Program-made: the position numbers and the translations under genes
The notes under the pieces: model-generated
What the model saw: the letters and a program-made list of their open reading frames with translations, nothing else
What the model was told of the DNA's origin: nothing
Database searches by the model: none
DNA from: VBAS01 sp035318985
GTDB taxonomy: Bacteria > Bacteroidota > Bacteroidia > Chitinophagales > Chitinophagaceae
Assembly: GCA_035318985.1 (NCBI GenBank)
Contig: DATHDP010000001.1
Span: 1-15,764, forward strand
Reading direction: 5' to 3'
Length of the DNA stretch: 15,764 bases
In this document: piece after piece, positions 8,249-15,330 of the stretch
How positions within the stretch are numbered: the stretch's first letter is position 1
Layout of the letters: the number at the start of each line of letters is the position of its first letter

Positions 8249-9361
8249 TCAAAAATAATTAAGATTTGTTTTAGGTGTAAGACCAAGCAATGTTTCATAC
8301 ATGAGTTTGATAGTATTCTCTATATCATCCCGATGAATCATTTCAACCGTTGTATGCATATATCTCAACGGGATCGATATTAATACGGAAGGGCAACCGT
8401 CATTTGAATAAGCAAAAGAATCTGTATCAGTACCTGTACTTCTGCTTAATGCTCTCCATTGCACCGGTATCTTTTTCTTTGTTGCGATTTCTTCAACAAA
8501 ACTTAAAAGTTTATTATGCACTGCGGGAGCGTAAGCCAATGATGGCCCTTTGCCACAAGCAATTTCCCCTTCTACAAGTTTACTGATCATTGGCGTAGTT
8601 GTATCATGAGTAACATCAGTTACAATTGCTATGTCAGGTTTAATTCTGCGTGCAATCATTTCAGCGCCACGTAAACCGATCTCTTCCTGCACAGCGTTCA
8701 CAACATATAAACCGTATGGTAATTTTTTATTGTTTTGTTTTAAAAGTCTTGCCACTTCCGTGATCATAAAACCGCCAACACGGTTATCAAATGCACGGCC
8801 GATATAATAATCGTTAGCAATTTCATCGAAGCCATCCTGGTAAGTAACTACGGCGCCAATATGAATCCCGAGTTGTTCCACTTCCTTTTTATTTCTTGCT
8901 CCGCAATCAAGAAACACATTATCAAGTTTTGGTTGCGGCTCTTTATGATCCGGATTACTTAATCTTGTATGGATCGCAGGCCATCCGAAAACTGCTTTTA
9001 CTGGTCCTTTTTTCCCATGGATAATTACACGTTGCGCCGGGGCAATTTGTACATCAACACCACCATTACGTTTTAAATATAAAAGACCTTCAGGATTAAC
9101 ATAATTTACAAACCAACTGATCTCATCAGCATGTGCTTCGATCACAACTTTAAATGGGGCCTTAGGATTCACCACTCCCACAGCAGTGCCGTAAGGGTCG
9201 GTGAAACTTGTGTCAACATATGGTTTCAAATACTCAAGCCACAATTTTTGCCCGCTTGTTTCAAATCCAACAGGCGAAGCATTGTTGATATAATTTTTAA
9301 AAAATGAAAAAGAGTTATCAGTAAGAATTGATTTTGATTTTTTAGCAGGAGTTTTAGCCAT
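8249..9361 (-). CDS. M42 family metallopeptidase (glutamyl/general aminopeptidase)
   Basis: A 370-residue cytosolic zinc or cobalt aminopeptidase of family M42, which forms tetrahedral dodecamers that trim peptides. The expected ligands and catalytic residues are all present: H77 and D79 in EAHADE, D192 in GRAFDNRVGG, the Glu pair E226-E227 in QEEIGLRG (general base plus metal ligand), D249 in VTDVTHD, and H336 in IPLRYMHTTVE. The family hallmark GTDTDSFAYSNDGCP precedes the last motif. Length is normal to slightly long because of a short basic N-terminal leader (MAKTPAKKSK). Such genes are often labelled 'endoglucanase' by old annotation, which is not supported. A promoter element lies 19 bp upstream of the ATG, and the next gene starts 2 bp after the stop. 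Confidence 0.95.
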   Translation of the reverse strand: MAKTPAKKSKSILTDNSFSFFKNYINNASPVGFETSGQKLWLEYLKPYVDTSFTDPYGTAVGVVNPKAPFKVVIEAHADEISWFVNYVNPEGLLYLKRNGGVDVQIAPAQRVIIHGKKGPVKAVFGWPAIHTRLSNPDHKEPQPKLDNVFLDCGARNKKEVEQLGIHIGAVVTYQDGFDEIANDYYIGRAFDNRVGGFMITEVARLLKQNNKKLPYGLYVVNAVQEEIGLRGAEMIARRIKPDIAIVTDVTHDTTTPMISKLVEGEIACGKGPSLAYAPAVHNKLLSFVEEIATKKKIPVQWRALSRSTGTDTDSFAYSNDGCPSVLISIPLRYMHTTVEMIHRDDIENTIKLMYETLLGLTPKTNLNYF

Positions 9362-9380
9362 AGAATAATTTTATAAAGTT

Positions 9381-9413
9381 CAAAAGTAATTAAAACCTGT
9401 TCATTAACCACAA
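9381..9413 (-). promoter_or_regulatory. Promoter of the M42 peptidase gene
   Basis: Read on the minus strand, TACTTTTG (9388-9381) matches the Bacteroidota -7 element TAnnTTTG. A TTG (9413-9411) lies 22 bp upstream as a possible -33 element. The -7 element ends 19 bp before the ATG at 9361. It overlaps the last codons and stop region of the UbiA-like gene, so the peptidase and the genes after it can be expressed apart from the genes before it. Confidence 0.55.
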
Positions 9414-10241
9414 TAATAGGCCAGAGAACATCATTAGCCCATCAAGCACAAAATAATACAGGTAGTCAGAAAAATTTCTTTTTGCATGCCTATAGATCGC
9501 TATAAGCGGCAAAGCAGGAATAAGCAATATTGCAATATTGATCCATTGTATACCTGTTTGTTTCAATAAAATGCTTAATACAAAAAAAGTAATAATGGAA
9601 ATTGCAAAGAGAATATCAATGCCCCTTTCATGAAAGTAAGTGATCATACTGCGTATGCCTTCTTTCTTATCATAGTCCCGGTCACGAAAATCAAACAGTA
9701 TGCAAATAGAATAAATAAAAAAAAATTGCCCTGCACAAAAGACAATCGCTTTCTCTGTTGCGAAATTCCCTTCTATTAAAATTGGAAGAACAGCCGTTAC
9801 ATAAGTCCATGCCATTGCAAGAAAGATAGTTTTGCCTATGGCGATTTTTTTCAACCATTGAAAGGGAGTGAAGGAGATCTTTGGCGCTGAATATAAGAAG
9901 GTGAGTATTGCTGCCACACCAATATAAAACCAATGTTCTTTAATAAAGAAAAAACTTATGACTGCCCCAGTAAAACCTGCTATTGATAAAAGTAAATGAT
10001 ACCTTTTATGTTTCTCATCCCACTGCAAACGCTGCGATGGTGCAATGGAATGCGGTGTTAATGCCCAATGAAAATTATAACTGCAGACAGTGGAAAAGAA
10101 AACGAACACGGCAAACCAGGAATTAACAGGTTTGCCAATAATAAGTGAGTATGACTGGTATACCATTATAACCGCACAGCATGAAACAAACAAGCTGGTA
10201 AATAAAAAGAAGTCCAGAATTTTTTTGAAGGAGCTATTCAA
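9390..10241 (-). CDS. UbiA-like prenyltransferase-family membrane protein
   Basis: A 283-residue integral membrane protein with about eight or nine hydrophobic helices. It keeps the second Asp-rich motif of UbiA prenyltransferases exactly (DFRDRDYD, 184-191: D-x2-D-x3-D), followed by KKEGIRSM, plus the FLYSAPKIS segment (115-123) and a Lys-rich loop at 130-137. The first motif, normally NDxxDxxxD, is reduced to NFHWALTP (56-63), with only the Asn left. UbiA enzymes join polyprenyl groups to aromatic or lipid acceptors using Mg2+ held by both motifs, so activity may differ or be absent. The start is TTG at 10241; the only nearby ATG, codon 26, would cut into the first helix. It begins 4 bp after the stop of the lipoprotein gene. 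Confidence 0.7.
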   Translation of the reverse strand: MNSSFKKILDFFLFTSLFVSCCAVIMVYQSYSLIIGKPVNSWFAVFVFFSTVCSYNFHWALTPHSIAPSQRLQWDEKHKRYHLLLSIAGFTGAVISFFFIKEHWFYIGVAAILTFLYSAPKISFTPFQWLKKIAIGKTIFLAMAWTYVTAVLPILIEGNFATEKAIVFCAGQFFFIYSICILFDFRDRDYDKKEGIRSMITYFHERGIDILFAISIITFFVLSILLKQTGIQWINIAILLIPALPLIAIYRHAKRNFSDYLYYFVLDGLMMFSGLLLWLMNRF

Positions 10242-10245
10242 CCTG

Positions 10246-10707
10246 TCAACGGATTACATAAACATTATCAACAACAAGGGTATCACTTTTGTTTCCGGCT
10301 TTGTCTTTTGCAACGATCTTCAACCTCAATGTATCAATTTCATTTCTTACAGGGTTGCTGCCGGGAATACGAAGTGGTGGTAAACCAAAAATAAGACCAA
10401 TTTGGTATTCGAGTGATATTTCAAATTCGCCTTTATCGGTATGCGGGAAATCGGGAACATCATAGGGGCTTGGTGTTAGTTGTATAGGTCCCCGAACATT
10501 CAATCTTTGTCTCACAATAAAAAGCGAATCACTCACATCGCCTTCTTTATCGGTGTATTCAATATTTAGCCGTAAGGTACCATTTACAGGCACTACTTCA
10601 GGGGTTTTTGATCTCAATGTCAATTGAGGTACGGTCTCAAACTTATCTTTGCCACAGGCGATCATTCCAACAACAATGATCACAGCAAGCCAAATCCTGG
10701 TTTTCAT
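10246..10707 (-). CDS. Small lipoprotein with probable Ig-like domain
   Basis: A 153-residue protein with a type II signal peptide: MKTRIWLAVIIVVGMIAC, where Cys18 would be lipidated. The residues after it (CGKDKFE) partly resemble the K-(D/E)2 surface-export signal of Bacteroidota lipoproteins, so surface display is possible but not certain. The mature part is all-beta in character, with segments such as LRLNIEYTDKEGDVSDSLF (47-65) and a C-terminal LRLKIVAKDKAGNKSDTLVV that look like cadherin/Ig-type strands with acidic DKEGD and DKAGN turns that could bind calcium. The family is not recognised. It heads a minus-strand gene row, with a promoter 19 bp upstream and the UbiA-like gene 4 bp downstream. 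Confidence 0.72.
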   Translation of the reverse strand: MKTRIWLAVIIVVGMIACGKDKFETVPQLTLRSKTPEVVPVNGTLRLNIEYTDKEGDVSDSLFIVRQRLNVRGPIQLTPSPYDVPDFPHTDKGEFEISLEYQIGLIFGLPPLRIPGSNPVRNEIDTLRLKIVAKDKAGNKSDTLVVDNVYVIR

Positions 10708-10726
10708 ATTGTGAGTTTAATTGTAA

Positions 10727-10734
10727 CAAATTTA
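10727..10734 (-). promoter_or_regulatory. Promoter -7 element of the lipoprotein gene row
   Basis: On the minus strand the bases read TAAATTTG, a perfect TAnnTTTG, ending 19 bp before the ATG at 10707. A TTG at 10753-10751 is a possible -33 element, although the 16-bp gap is shorter than usual. The element lies in the 52-bp space between this gene and the divergent LuxE-like gene. Confidence 0.6.
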
Positions 10735-10759
10735 AGATTTAACCTGATACCAACCTATA

Positions 10760-11770
10760 ATGAATAGCGAATGGCATGATAAAGTATTTTCGGTGACAGA
10801 AAGCGGCTTCAGACAGCTTGCTTTGGATATTTTTAATTTTCAATATGACGCCAATTCAGTTTACAGATCCTATGTAAGTGCACTTGGAAAAAGACCCTCT
10901 GGTGTGGATGAAATTGAAAAAATACCTTTTCTGCCGATAAGCTTTTTTAAAACAGACAAAATAAAAGCCGGAAAGTTTAATGCTGAAGTAATATTTAAAA
11001 GTAGTGGAACCACACAAACAATAAACAGTCAGCATCATGTAAAAGATATTTCTATCTATACACAGAGTTTTACCACAGCCTTTAAAAAAATATACGGTGA
11101 TTTGCAAGAATGGTGCGTTCTTGGGTTATTGCCATCCTATTTGGAAAAAGGAAATTCATCGTTGGTTTATATGGTTGATGATCTTATAAAACAAAGCCAG
11201 CGTCCTCAAAGCGGTTTTTATTTGTATGATCTGGAAAAGCTGAAAGAAACCTTACTCTCTCTTGAAAGATCAAATCAAAAAACTTTGTTGATCGGGGTGA
11301 CCTACGCATTATTGGATTTTGCAGAAAAATTTTCTATGCCATTAACGAATACGATCATAATGGAAACAGGAGGAATGAAAGGAAGGAGAGAAGAATTAAC
11401 AAGGATGGAAGTGCATGATCAGTTAAAGAAAGCATTTGACAAAACAGAAATTCATTCAGAATATGGGATGACAGAGTTGTTATCGCAGGCATATGCAAAA
11501 AAAGAAGGGAGATTCCAGTGCCCGCCATGGATGAAAGTGTTGATAAGAGATGATGAAGACCCATTGACTGTTCAGAGCTTATTGGTGCCACGGTTACAAA
11601 CCGTGGCACCAATAAGCGGGGCAATTAATATTATTGACCTTGCTAACGTCTATAGCTGCTCTTTTATAGCAACGGATGATGTAGGTAAATTATATCCTGA
11701 TAAAAGTTTTGAAGTGTTGGGACGAATGGATGGCAGTGATCTTCGTGGTTGCAGTTTACTTACGGTTTAA
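10760..11770 (+). CDS. LuxE/PaaK-like acyl-activating protein (ANL superfamily)
   Basis: A 336-residue protein related to the acyl-protein synthetase LuxE and the phenylacetate-CoA ligase branch of adenylating enzymes. Family motifs in order: the P-loop-like FKSSGTTQ (79-86), METGGMKGRREE (201-212), HSEYGMTELLSQAY (232-245) for adenylate binding, INIIDLAN (289-296), and GRMDGSDLRGCSL (321-333) near the C-terminus. These enzymes activate a carboxylate with ATP and pass it to a Cys or an acceptor. LuxE works with LuxC and LuxD, but no luciferase or fatty acid reductase gene is near, so the substrate is unknown. Residues 273-286 are encoded by a perfect palindrome (see separate entry) just before IIDLAN, a place where I would expect a short Gly-rich loop. 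The gene overlaps the convergent kinase gene by 4 nt. Confidence 0.78.
   Translation: MNSEWHDKVFSVTESGFRQLALDIFNFQYDANSVYRSYVSALGKRPSGVDEIEKIPFLPISFFKTDKIKAGKFNAEVIFKSSGTTQTINSQHHVKDISIYTQSFTTAFKKIYGDLQEWCVLGLLPSYLEKGNSSLVYMVDDLIKQSQRPQSGFYLYDLEKLKETLLSLERSNQKTLLIGVTYALLDFAEKFSMPLTNTIIMETGGMKGRREELTRMEVHDQLKKAFDKTEIHSEYGMTELLSQAYAKKEGRFQCPPWMKVLIRDDEDPLTVQSLLVPRLQTVAPISGAINIIDLANVYSCSFIATDDVGKLYPDKSFEVLGRMDGSDLRGCSLLTV
11577..11617 (+). repeat. Perfect 19-bp inverted repeat inside a coding sequence
   Basis: Arms 11577-11595 and 11599-11617 are exact reverse complements around the loop ACA: 19 of 19 bases pair. The element lies in frame within the LuxE-like gene and encodes SLLVPRLQTVAPIS. 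Read on the opposite strand in the matching frame it gives SLLVPRFVTVAPIS, almost the same peptide. It looks like a palindromic element inserted in a surface loop. No second copy was seen in this window. Confidence 0.92.
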
Positions 11771-12813
11771 AGATTAACCATCTCTTGCAGTATTTTTTCT
11801 TTTTCAATGATCTTTTTGAGCAAACTAACCTGGTTGTTAGCTCTTATAAAATTCTGACCCTCGTATTTTGAGCCATAATAAATATCATTGTTAAGGTAAT
11901 CAGTTAAAAAGCGAAGGGCCTGCATATAGACCATGAATTTCCCTGCATAAACCAAATATTTTTTTTCGATTATTGACAGCTCCTTTTCCATCTCACTCAA
12001 ATAACCTTCTGCAATCGCTTTGAAATATTCTTCTCTTATTTCGATTTTCGAAATATCTTTTTCTTCTTCGCTGACTGGCGAAAGATAAGTTCGCATCATA
12101 TCGCCAAAATCGCTGATAAAATATCCGGGCATTACGGTGTCAAGATCCACTACACAAAGTCCTTTATTGTTGTCGTCAAAAAGCACATTATTTATTTTGG
12201 AATCATGATGTGTAACTCTTTTTTTGAAATCAAGGTTATTGATGATCTGCTTGCTTATTGATACAATCTCCTGTTGATCTTGCAGGAAACTGATCATTGC
12301 TGCAGATTGTTTAATTCTTTCTTTATTCCCTTCCTTTATTGCTGTTTCAAATTGAGAATATCTTAATGGTAAATTGTGAAAGTCAGGCAATGTTATTTTT
12401 AACTTATCAACCGGAAATCCTGAAAGTAACCTGGTGAATCGCCCAAATTGTTTGGCTGCTTCATAAGCCTGCGAAGGAGAGTTAACGACATTAAGAGTAT
12501 GTGAGTTTTTTATGAAGGGGAATATCCGAAAATATCCTTCGCCTTCAATAAAAGCCATGTTATCTCCAGTTACAGTTTTTCGGGGGCAAGGAAATAAATA
12601 ACCGGGATGCTTGTCTTTAAAATGATCACAGACTAGGTGAAGGTTTGTTGCAATATCAAATGGCTTTTTAAAGACATTCTGATTGATCCGCTGAAGTATG
12701 AACTCATTTTCTTTCTCGCTGATAAGCCAGGTATTATTAATTAAGCCACTGCCAAATGGTTTGACAGTAGCACTGGGTTCAATACCAAATTCTTTGAGGA
12801 TCGTTTTAAACAT
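11767..12813 (-). CDS. APH-family small-molecule kinase (NahK/homoserine kinase-like)
   Basis: A 348-residue phosphotransferase of the APH superfamily, numbered from the ATG at 12813. An in-frame TTG at 12831 would add only six residues. Motifs: a Gly-rich loop PFGSGLINNTW (19-29), the ATP-lysine region EFILQRIN (37-44), the catalytic loop HHDSKINN (202-209) with D204 as base and N209 as metal ligand, and VVDLDTVMPGY (221-231) with the metal-binding Asp. The C-terminal helices end in a Lys/Glu-rich segment. The spacing and the DLDTVMPG motif resemble N-acetylhexosamine kinase and related Bacteroidota 'phosphotransferase enzyme family' proteins. True antibiotic resistance is unlikely. The substrate may be an amino sugar or other small metabolite. 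It converges on the LuxE-like gene, sharing TTAA at the two stops. Confidence 0.82.
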   Translation of the reverse strand: MFKTILKEFGIEPSATVKPFGSGLINNTWLISEKENEFILQRINQNVFKKPFDIATNLHLVCDHFKDKHPGYLFPCPRKTVTGDNMAFIEGEGYFRIFPFIKNSHTLNVVNSPSQAYEAAKQFGRFTRLLSGFPVDKLKITLPDFHNLPLRYSQFETAIKEGNKERIKQSAAMISFLQDQQEIVSISKQIINNLDFKKRVTHHDSKINNVLFDDNNKGLCVVDLDTVMPGYFISDFGDMMRTYLSPVSEEEKDISKIEIREEYFKAIAEGYLSEMEKELSIIEKKYLVYAGKFMVYMQALRFLTDYLNNDIYYGSKYEGQNFIRANNQVSLLKKIIEKEKILQEMVNL

Positions 12814-12911
12814 TAATGACGGCGTATTCAATCATGAAATTATAGAATGAAATCAATTAAAATTCATGCAAGCGATTGCGGGAAATAAAGGGTTGTTGAA
12901 TTAATTTAAAT

Positions 12912-12941
12912 AAAAAAGCCTTATCATTCGATAAAGCTTTT
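12912..12941 (-). terminator. Terminator of tRNA-Leu transcript
   Basis: On the minus strand a 12-bp stem (12941-12930 with 12925-12914, one G-T pair) with loop GAAT is followed by a T run (12917-12912). It lies 6 bp after the tRNA 3' end and fits a Rho-independent terminator for the kinase-tRNA transcript. Confidence 0.85.
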
Positions 12942-12947
12942 TATCAG

Positions 12948-13031
12948 TGCCCGAGACTGGATTCGAACCAGCACATCCTTTCGGACGCTACCACCTCAAA
13001 GTAGTGCGTCTACCAATTTCGCCACCCGGGC
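12948..13031 (-). tRNA. tRNA-Leu (anticodon GAG)
   Basis: An 84-nt class II tRNA on the minus strand. The acceptor stem GCCCGGG pairs with CTCGGGC. The anticodon arm CTACT-TTGAGGT-GGTAG shows anticodon GAG, which decodes CUC and CUU. A long variable arm (GTCCGAAAGGAT) and the T loop TTCGAAT are present, as is the Leu-type D arm. The discriminator is A, as expected for Leu. CCA is not encoded. It lies 26 bp after the histidine kinase stop, so it may be processed from that transcript. Confidence 0.96.
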
Positions 13032-13057
13032 AATTGAGGACTGCAAATGTAAGTGGT

Positions 13058-14197
13058 TTACTTTTTCAATACAATTCTGAATGTAGTTCCTTTTCCAGGC
13101 TCAGAATTTTTAATAAATATTTCTCCTTTGTGGTATTGCTCAATGATACGTTTTGATAAACTAAGTCCAAGTCCCCAACCCCTTTTTTTTGTGGTAAAGC
13201 CGGGTTTAAAAACTTTTTGCTGCATGGCAAGCGGAATACCCTTGCCGGTATCTTTCAGATCAATATTTACTTTATCAGGTAAGTTTTCAATGTTGATCTT
13301 TATTTCGCCGGCTCCTTCCATCGCATCCAAAGAATTTTTTAAAAGGTTTTCAATAACCCAATCAAACAATGGCGGCGAGATGCTTGCAAAAATTTCTTTC
13401 TCATTGTTTGTATTGATCGAAAAGTTCACTTTCCCGGGTGCTCTTTTTTTCATATAATCTACCATTGATATTACCTGGCTGGCGATATTATGTTTCTCCA
13501 GTTGTGGTGAGCTGCCGATCTTTCCAAAACGATCGCTGACTAATTGCAACCTGCTCACATCTTTTTCCAATTCAGGAACAATTTTGCTATTGTCAGGGTT
13601 TTGTTTCAGCATTTCCACCCAACCTTGTAAAGAGGAAACCGGGGTTCCCAATTGATGAGCCGTTTCCTTAGCCATTCCTGCCCATACCTGGTTCTGTACC
13701 GACCTGTAGCTGCTTCTTAATGCAAGCAGGGTTATAATAATGAACAATCCAACGATTATAAGTTGTACAATAGGATAGTATCTTACCTCATCCTGTAATC
13801 TTGATTGACCGTAAAAATATTTTTGATTGGTCACATCAATTTTTACCGGCTCATTTATTTTTCCAAAACGCTGAATCATCTTTCGTAAATAGCCGGTATC
13901 CTTTGTTATGGTCAAGGAATCAAGATTTACATAGATGCCTGTGGGATTATTATGTTCATCAGTTTCAATGATGGGTATATCCTCGTTTTCTACAGCAATT
14001 CGATTTGTAAAAGCGATGATATCAGGGTCATCTGACTTCGCTTTCATTTTAAGTGATTCTCCAAACGCTATTACACGGCTTCTTTCCTCTTTAGCGATCT
14101 TTGTGGCTACGTACCTGGAGTAAAAAATAGTACTGGTAACTATTCCAATGGCAATCAACGCCAGCAGCGTCCGCCAGTTAATTATTTGCTGAAACAT
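13058..14197 (-). CDS. Orphan membrane sensor histidine kinase
   Basis: A 379-residue inner-membrane sensor kinase. TM1 spans about 10-27 and TM2 about 143-161, with a periplasmic sensor region of roughly 110 residues between them that matches no sensor family I recognise. There is no HAMP domain: TM2 runs almost directly into the H-box AKETAHQLGTPVSS (176-189) with phospho-acceptor H181, in the HQLGTP form common in Bacteroidota. The ATPase domain has the N-box NLLKNSLDAM (284-293), G1 DTGKGIP (316-322), the F-box KPGFTTKK (331-338) and G2 GWGLGLSLSK (340-349). All catalytic elements are intact. No response regulator gene is adjacent, so the partner must be elsewhere. It is divergent from the GT2 gene (61-bp gap) and is followed by tRNA-Leu. 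Confidence 0.93.
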   Translation of the reverse strand: MFQQIINWRTLLALIAIGIVTSTIFYSRYVATKIAKEERSRVIAFGESLKMKAKSDDPDIIAFTNRIAVENEDIPIIETDEHNNPTGIYVNLDSLTITKDTGYLRKMIQRFGKINEPVKIDVTNQKYFYGQSRLQDEVRYYPIVQLIIVGLFIIITLLALRSSYRSVQNQVWAGMAKETAHQLGTPVSSLQGWVEMLKQNPDNSKIVPELEKDVSRLQLVSDRFGKIGSSPQLEKHNIASQVISMVDYMKKRAPGKVNFSINTNNEKEIFASISPPLFDWVIENLLKNSLDAMEGAGEIKINIENLPDKVNIDLKDTGKGIPLAMQQKVFKPGFTTKKRGWGLGLSLSKRIIEQYHKGEIFIKNSEPGKGTTFRIVLKK

Positions 14198-14230
14198 TTT
14201 CCGAATTTAATAAGGATAAACCGCATCCCT

Positions 14231-14238
14231 TATTTTTG
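14231..14238 (+). promoter_or_regulatory. Promoter -7 element of the GT2 gene
   Basis: TATTTTTG is a perfect TAnnTTTG. It ends 20 bp before the TTG start at 14259, which supports that start. No clear -33 TTTG is found at the usual distance. The same octamer is used upstream of the next two plus-strand genes. Confidence 0.6.
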
Positions 14239-14258
14239 AGCAAATTTTTTACAAACGA

Positions 14259-15281
14259 TTGAGCAGTTTACCCAAAGTTTCTATTGTTATCCTCAACTGG
14301 AATGGTCAGAACTATCTTGAAAAGTTTTTGCCTTCTCTTTTGGCGACCGATTACGAAAACAAGGAAGTGATCGTTGCAGATAATGGCTCCACTGATGGAT
14401 CAGTTTCTTATTTGGAGAAACAATTTCCGCAAGTAAAATTGATCCGTTTCGATGAAAACAAAGGATTTGCAAAAGGATACAACATGGCGCTTGCGCAAGT
14501 CCATGCAGATTATTATGCGATCATTAATTCTGATATAGAAGTGCAACCAGGCTGGTTAACACCCATTATTAATTTACTTGAACAAGATAAATTGAATGCT
14601 GCATGCCAACCCAAATTGCTTTCATACAACAATAAAAAGTTATTTGAATATGCGGGTGGCGCAGGTGGCTGGCTTGATAGTTTTGGTTATCCTTTTGCAA
14701 GAGGAAGAATTTTTGATGTATGTGAAGAAGACAAAGGTCAATATGATACAACTGAAAGAGTTTTTTGGGTAACTGGTGCTGCAATGGTTGTACGCAGCAA
14801 TGTATTTCATGAAATGAAAGGATTTGATGAATACTTCTTTGCCCACCAGGAAGAAATTGATCTTTGCTGGCGCATGCAACTTGCGGGGTATAAACTTTAT
14901 TGTTGTCCTTCTTCAGTTGTTTATCATGTCAGTGGCGGTACGTTACCCCGTGGCAATTCTCTAAAAACTTATCTCAACTTTCGGAATAATCAAATAATGC
15001 TATATAAAAATCTTCCATGGTCGCAAAAATGGTGGAAGATACCTTTCCGTATTTTTCTTGATTCAGTCTCGGCCTGGAAAGGTCTTTTTGTAGGCGATGG
15101 AGGTTATTTTCTTTCAATTTTAAGAGCCCATTTTTCTTTTTTAAAATGGGTAATATCAAGGCGAGATCAAAGTGTCTTTCCTGTAAAAAAGGGTGGGAAG
15201 CCTGCCGGTGTTTACAAAGGCAACGTCGTTTGGGAGCATTTTGTAAAAGGCAAAAAATATTTTTCACAGTTGATAAAATAA
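14259..15281 (+). CDS. GT2 family glycosyltransferase (rhamnosyltransferase-like)
   Basis: A 340-residue GT-A fold transferase that moves a sugar from a nucleotide donor, probably on envelope polysaccharide or glycolipid at the inner face of the membrane. The start is TTG: the N-terminal KVSIVILNWNG (6-16) is the essential first strand of the fold, and the first in-frame ATG is codon 76. Motifs: VADNGSTDGS (39-48) for nucleotide binding, NSDIEV (90-95) as the DxD-like metal site, GAAMVVRS (173-180), GFDEYFFAHQEEIDLCWRMQ (188-207) holding the acidic catalytic segment, and HVSGGTL (223-229). The C-terminal part (about 250-300) has a weakly hydrophobic stretch that may touch the membrane. The layout is like WbbL/RfbF-type rhamnosyltransferases, but the sugar cannot be told. 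It is followed by a small membrane-protein gene. Confidence 0.9.
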   Translation: MSSLPKVSIVILNWNGQNYLEKFLPSLLATDYENKEVIVADNGSTDGSVSYLEKQFPQVKLIRFDENKGFAKGYNMALAQVHADYYAIINSDIEVQPGWLTPIINLLEQDKLNAACQPKLLSYNNKKLFEYAGGAGGWLDSFGYPFARGRIFDVCEEDKGQYDTTERVFWVTGAAMVVRSNVFHEMKGFDEYFFAHQEEIDLCWRMQLAGYKLYCCPSSVVYHVSGGTLPRGNSLKTYLNFRNNQIMLYKNLPWSQKWWKIPFRIFLDSVSAWKGLFVGDGGYFLSILRAHFSFLKWVISRRDQSVFPVKKGGKPAGVYKGNVVWEHFVKGKKYFSQLIK

Positions 15282-15304
15282 GTCCAATTTAATTGCTGAA
15301 CACT

Positions 15305-15312
15305 TATTTTTG
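15305..15312 (+). promoter_or_regulatory. Promoter -7 element of the 72-residue protein gene
   Basis: TATTTTTG, a perfect TAnnTTTG, ends 18 bp before the ATG at 15331. The surrounding 12 bases, CTTATTTTTGCA (15303-15314), recur exactly at 15584-15595 upstream of tRNA-Gly. Confidence 0.6.
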
Positions 15313-15330
15313 CACCACAAATAACCAGAT

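Noticed and set aside
8101..8298. A 65-codon minus-strand frame over the small membrane gene
   Set aside because: Its composition is not protein-like (many Cys, His and Tyr), it overlaps the M42 gene end, and it is out of frame with the better supported 55-residue gene.
11577..11617. The palindrome as a terminator for the kinase gene on the minus strand
   Set aside because: No T run follows on either strand and it lies 150 bp beyond the stop, inside another gene.
11355..11624. An 89-codon minus-strand frame opposite the LuxE-like gene
   Set aside because: A shadow frame. Its resemblance to the sense peptide comes only from the palindrome.
11767..12813. Antibiotic resistance role for the APH-family protein
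   Set aside because: Motifs such as DLDTVMPG and the length fit metabolic kinases of the NahK type rather than known aminoglycoside phosphotransferases.
12814..12831. TTG start of the APH-like kinase gene
   Set aside because: The ATG at 12813 is only six codons inside and nothing favours the TTG.
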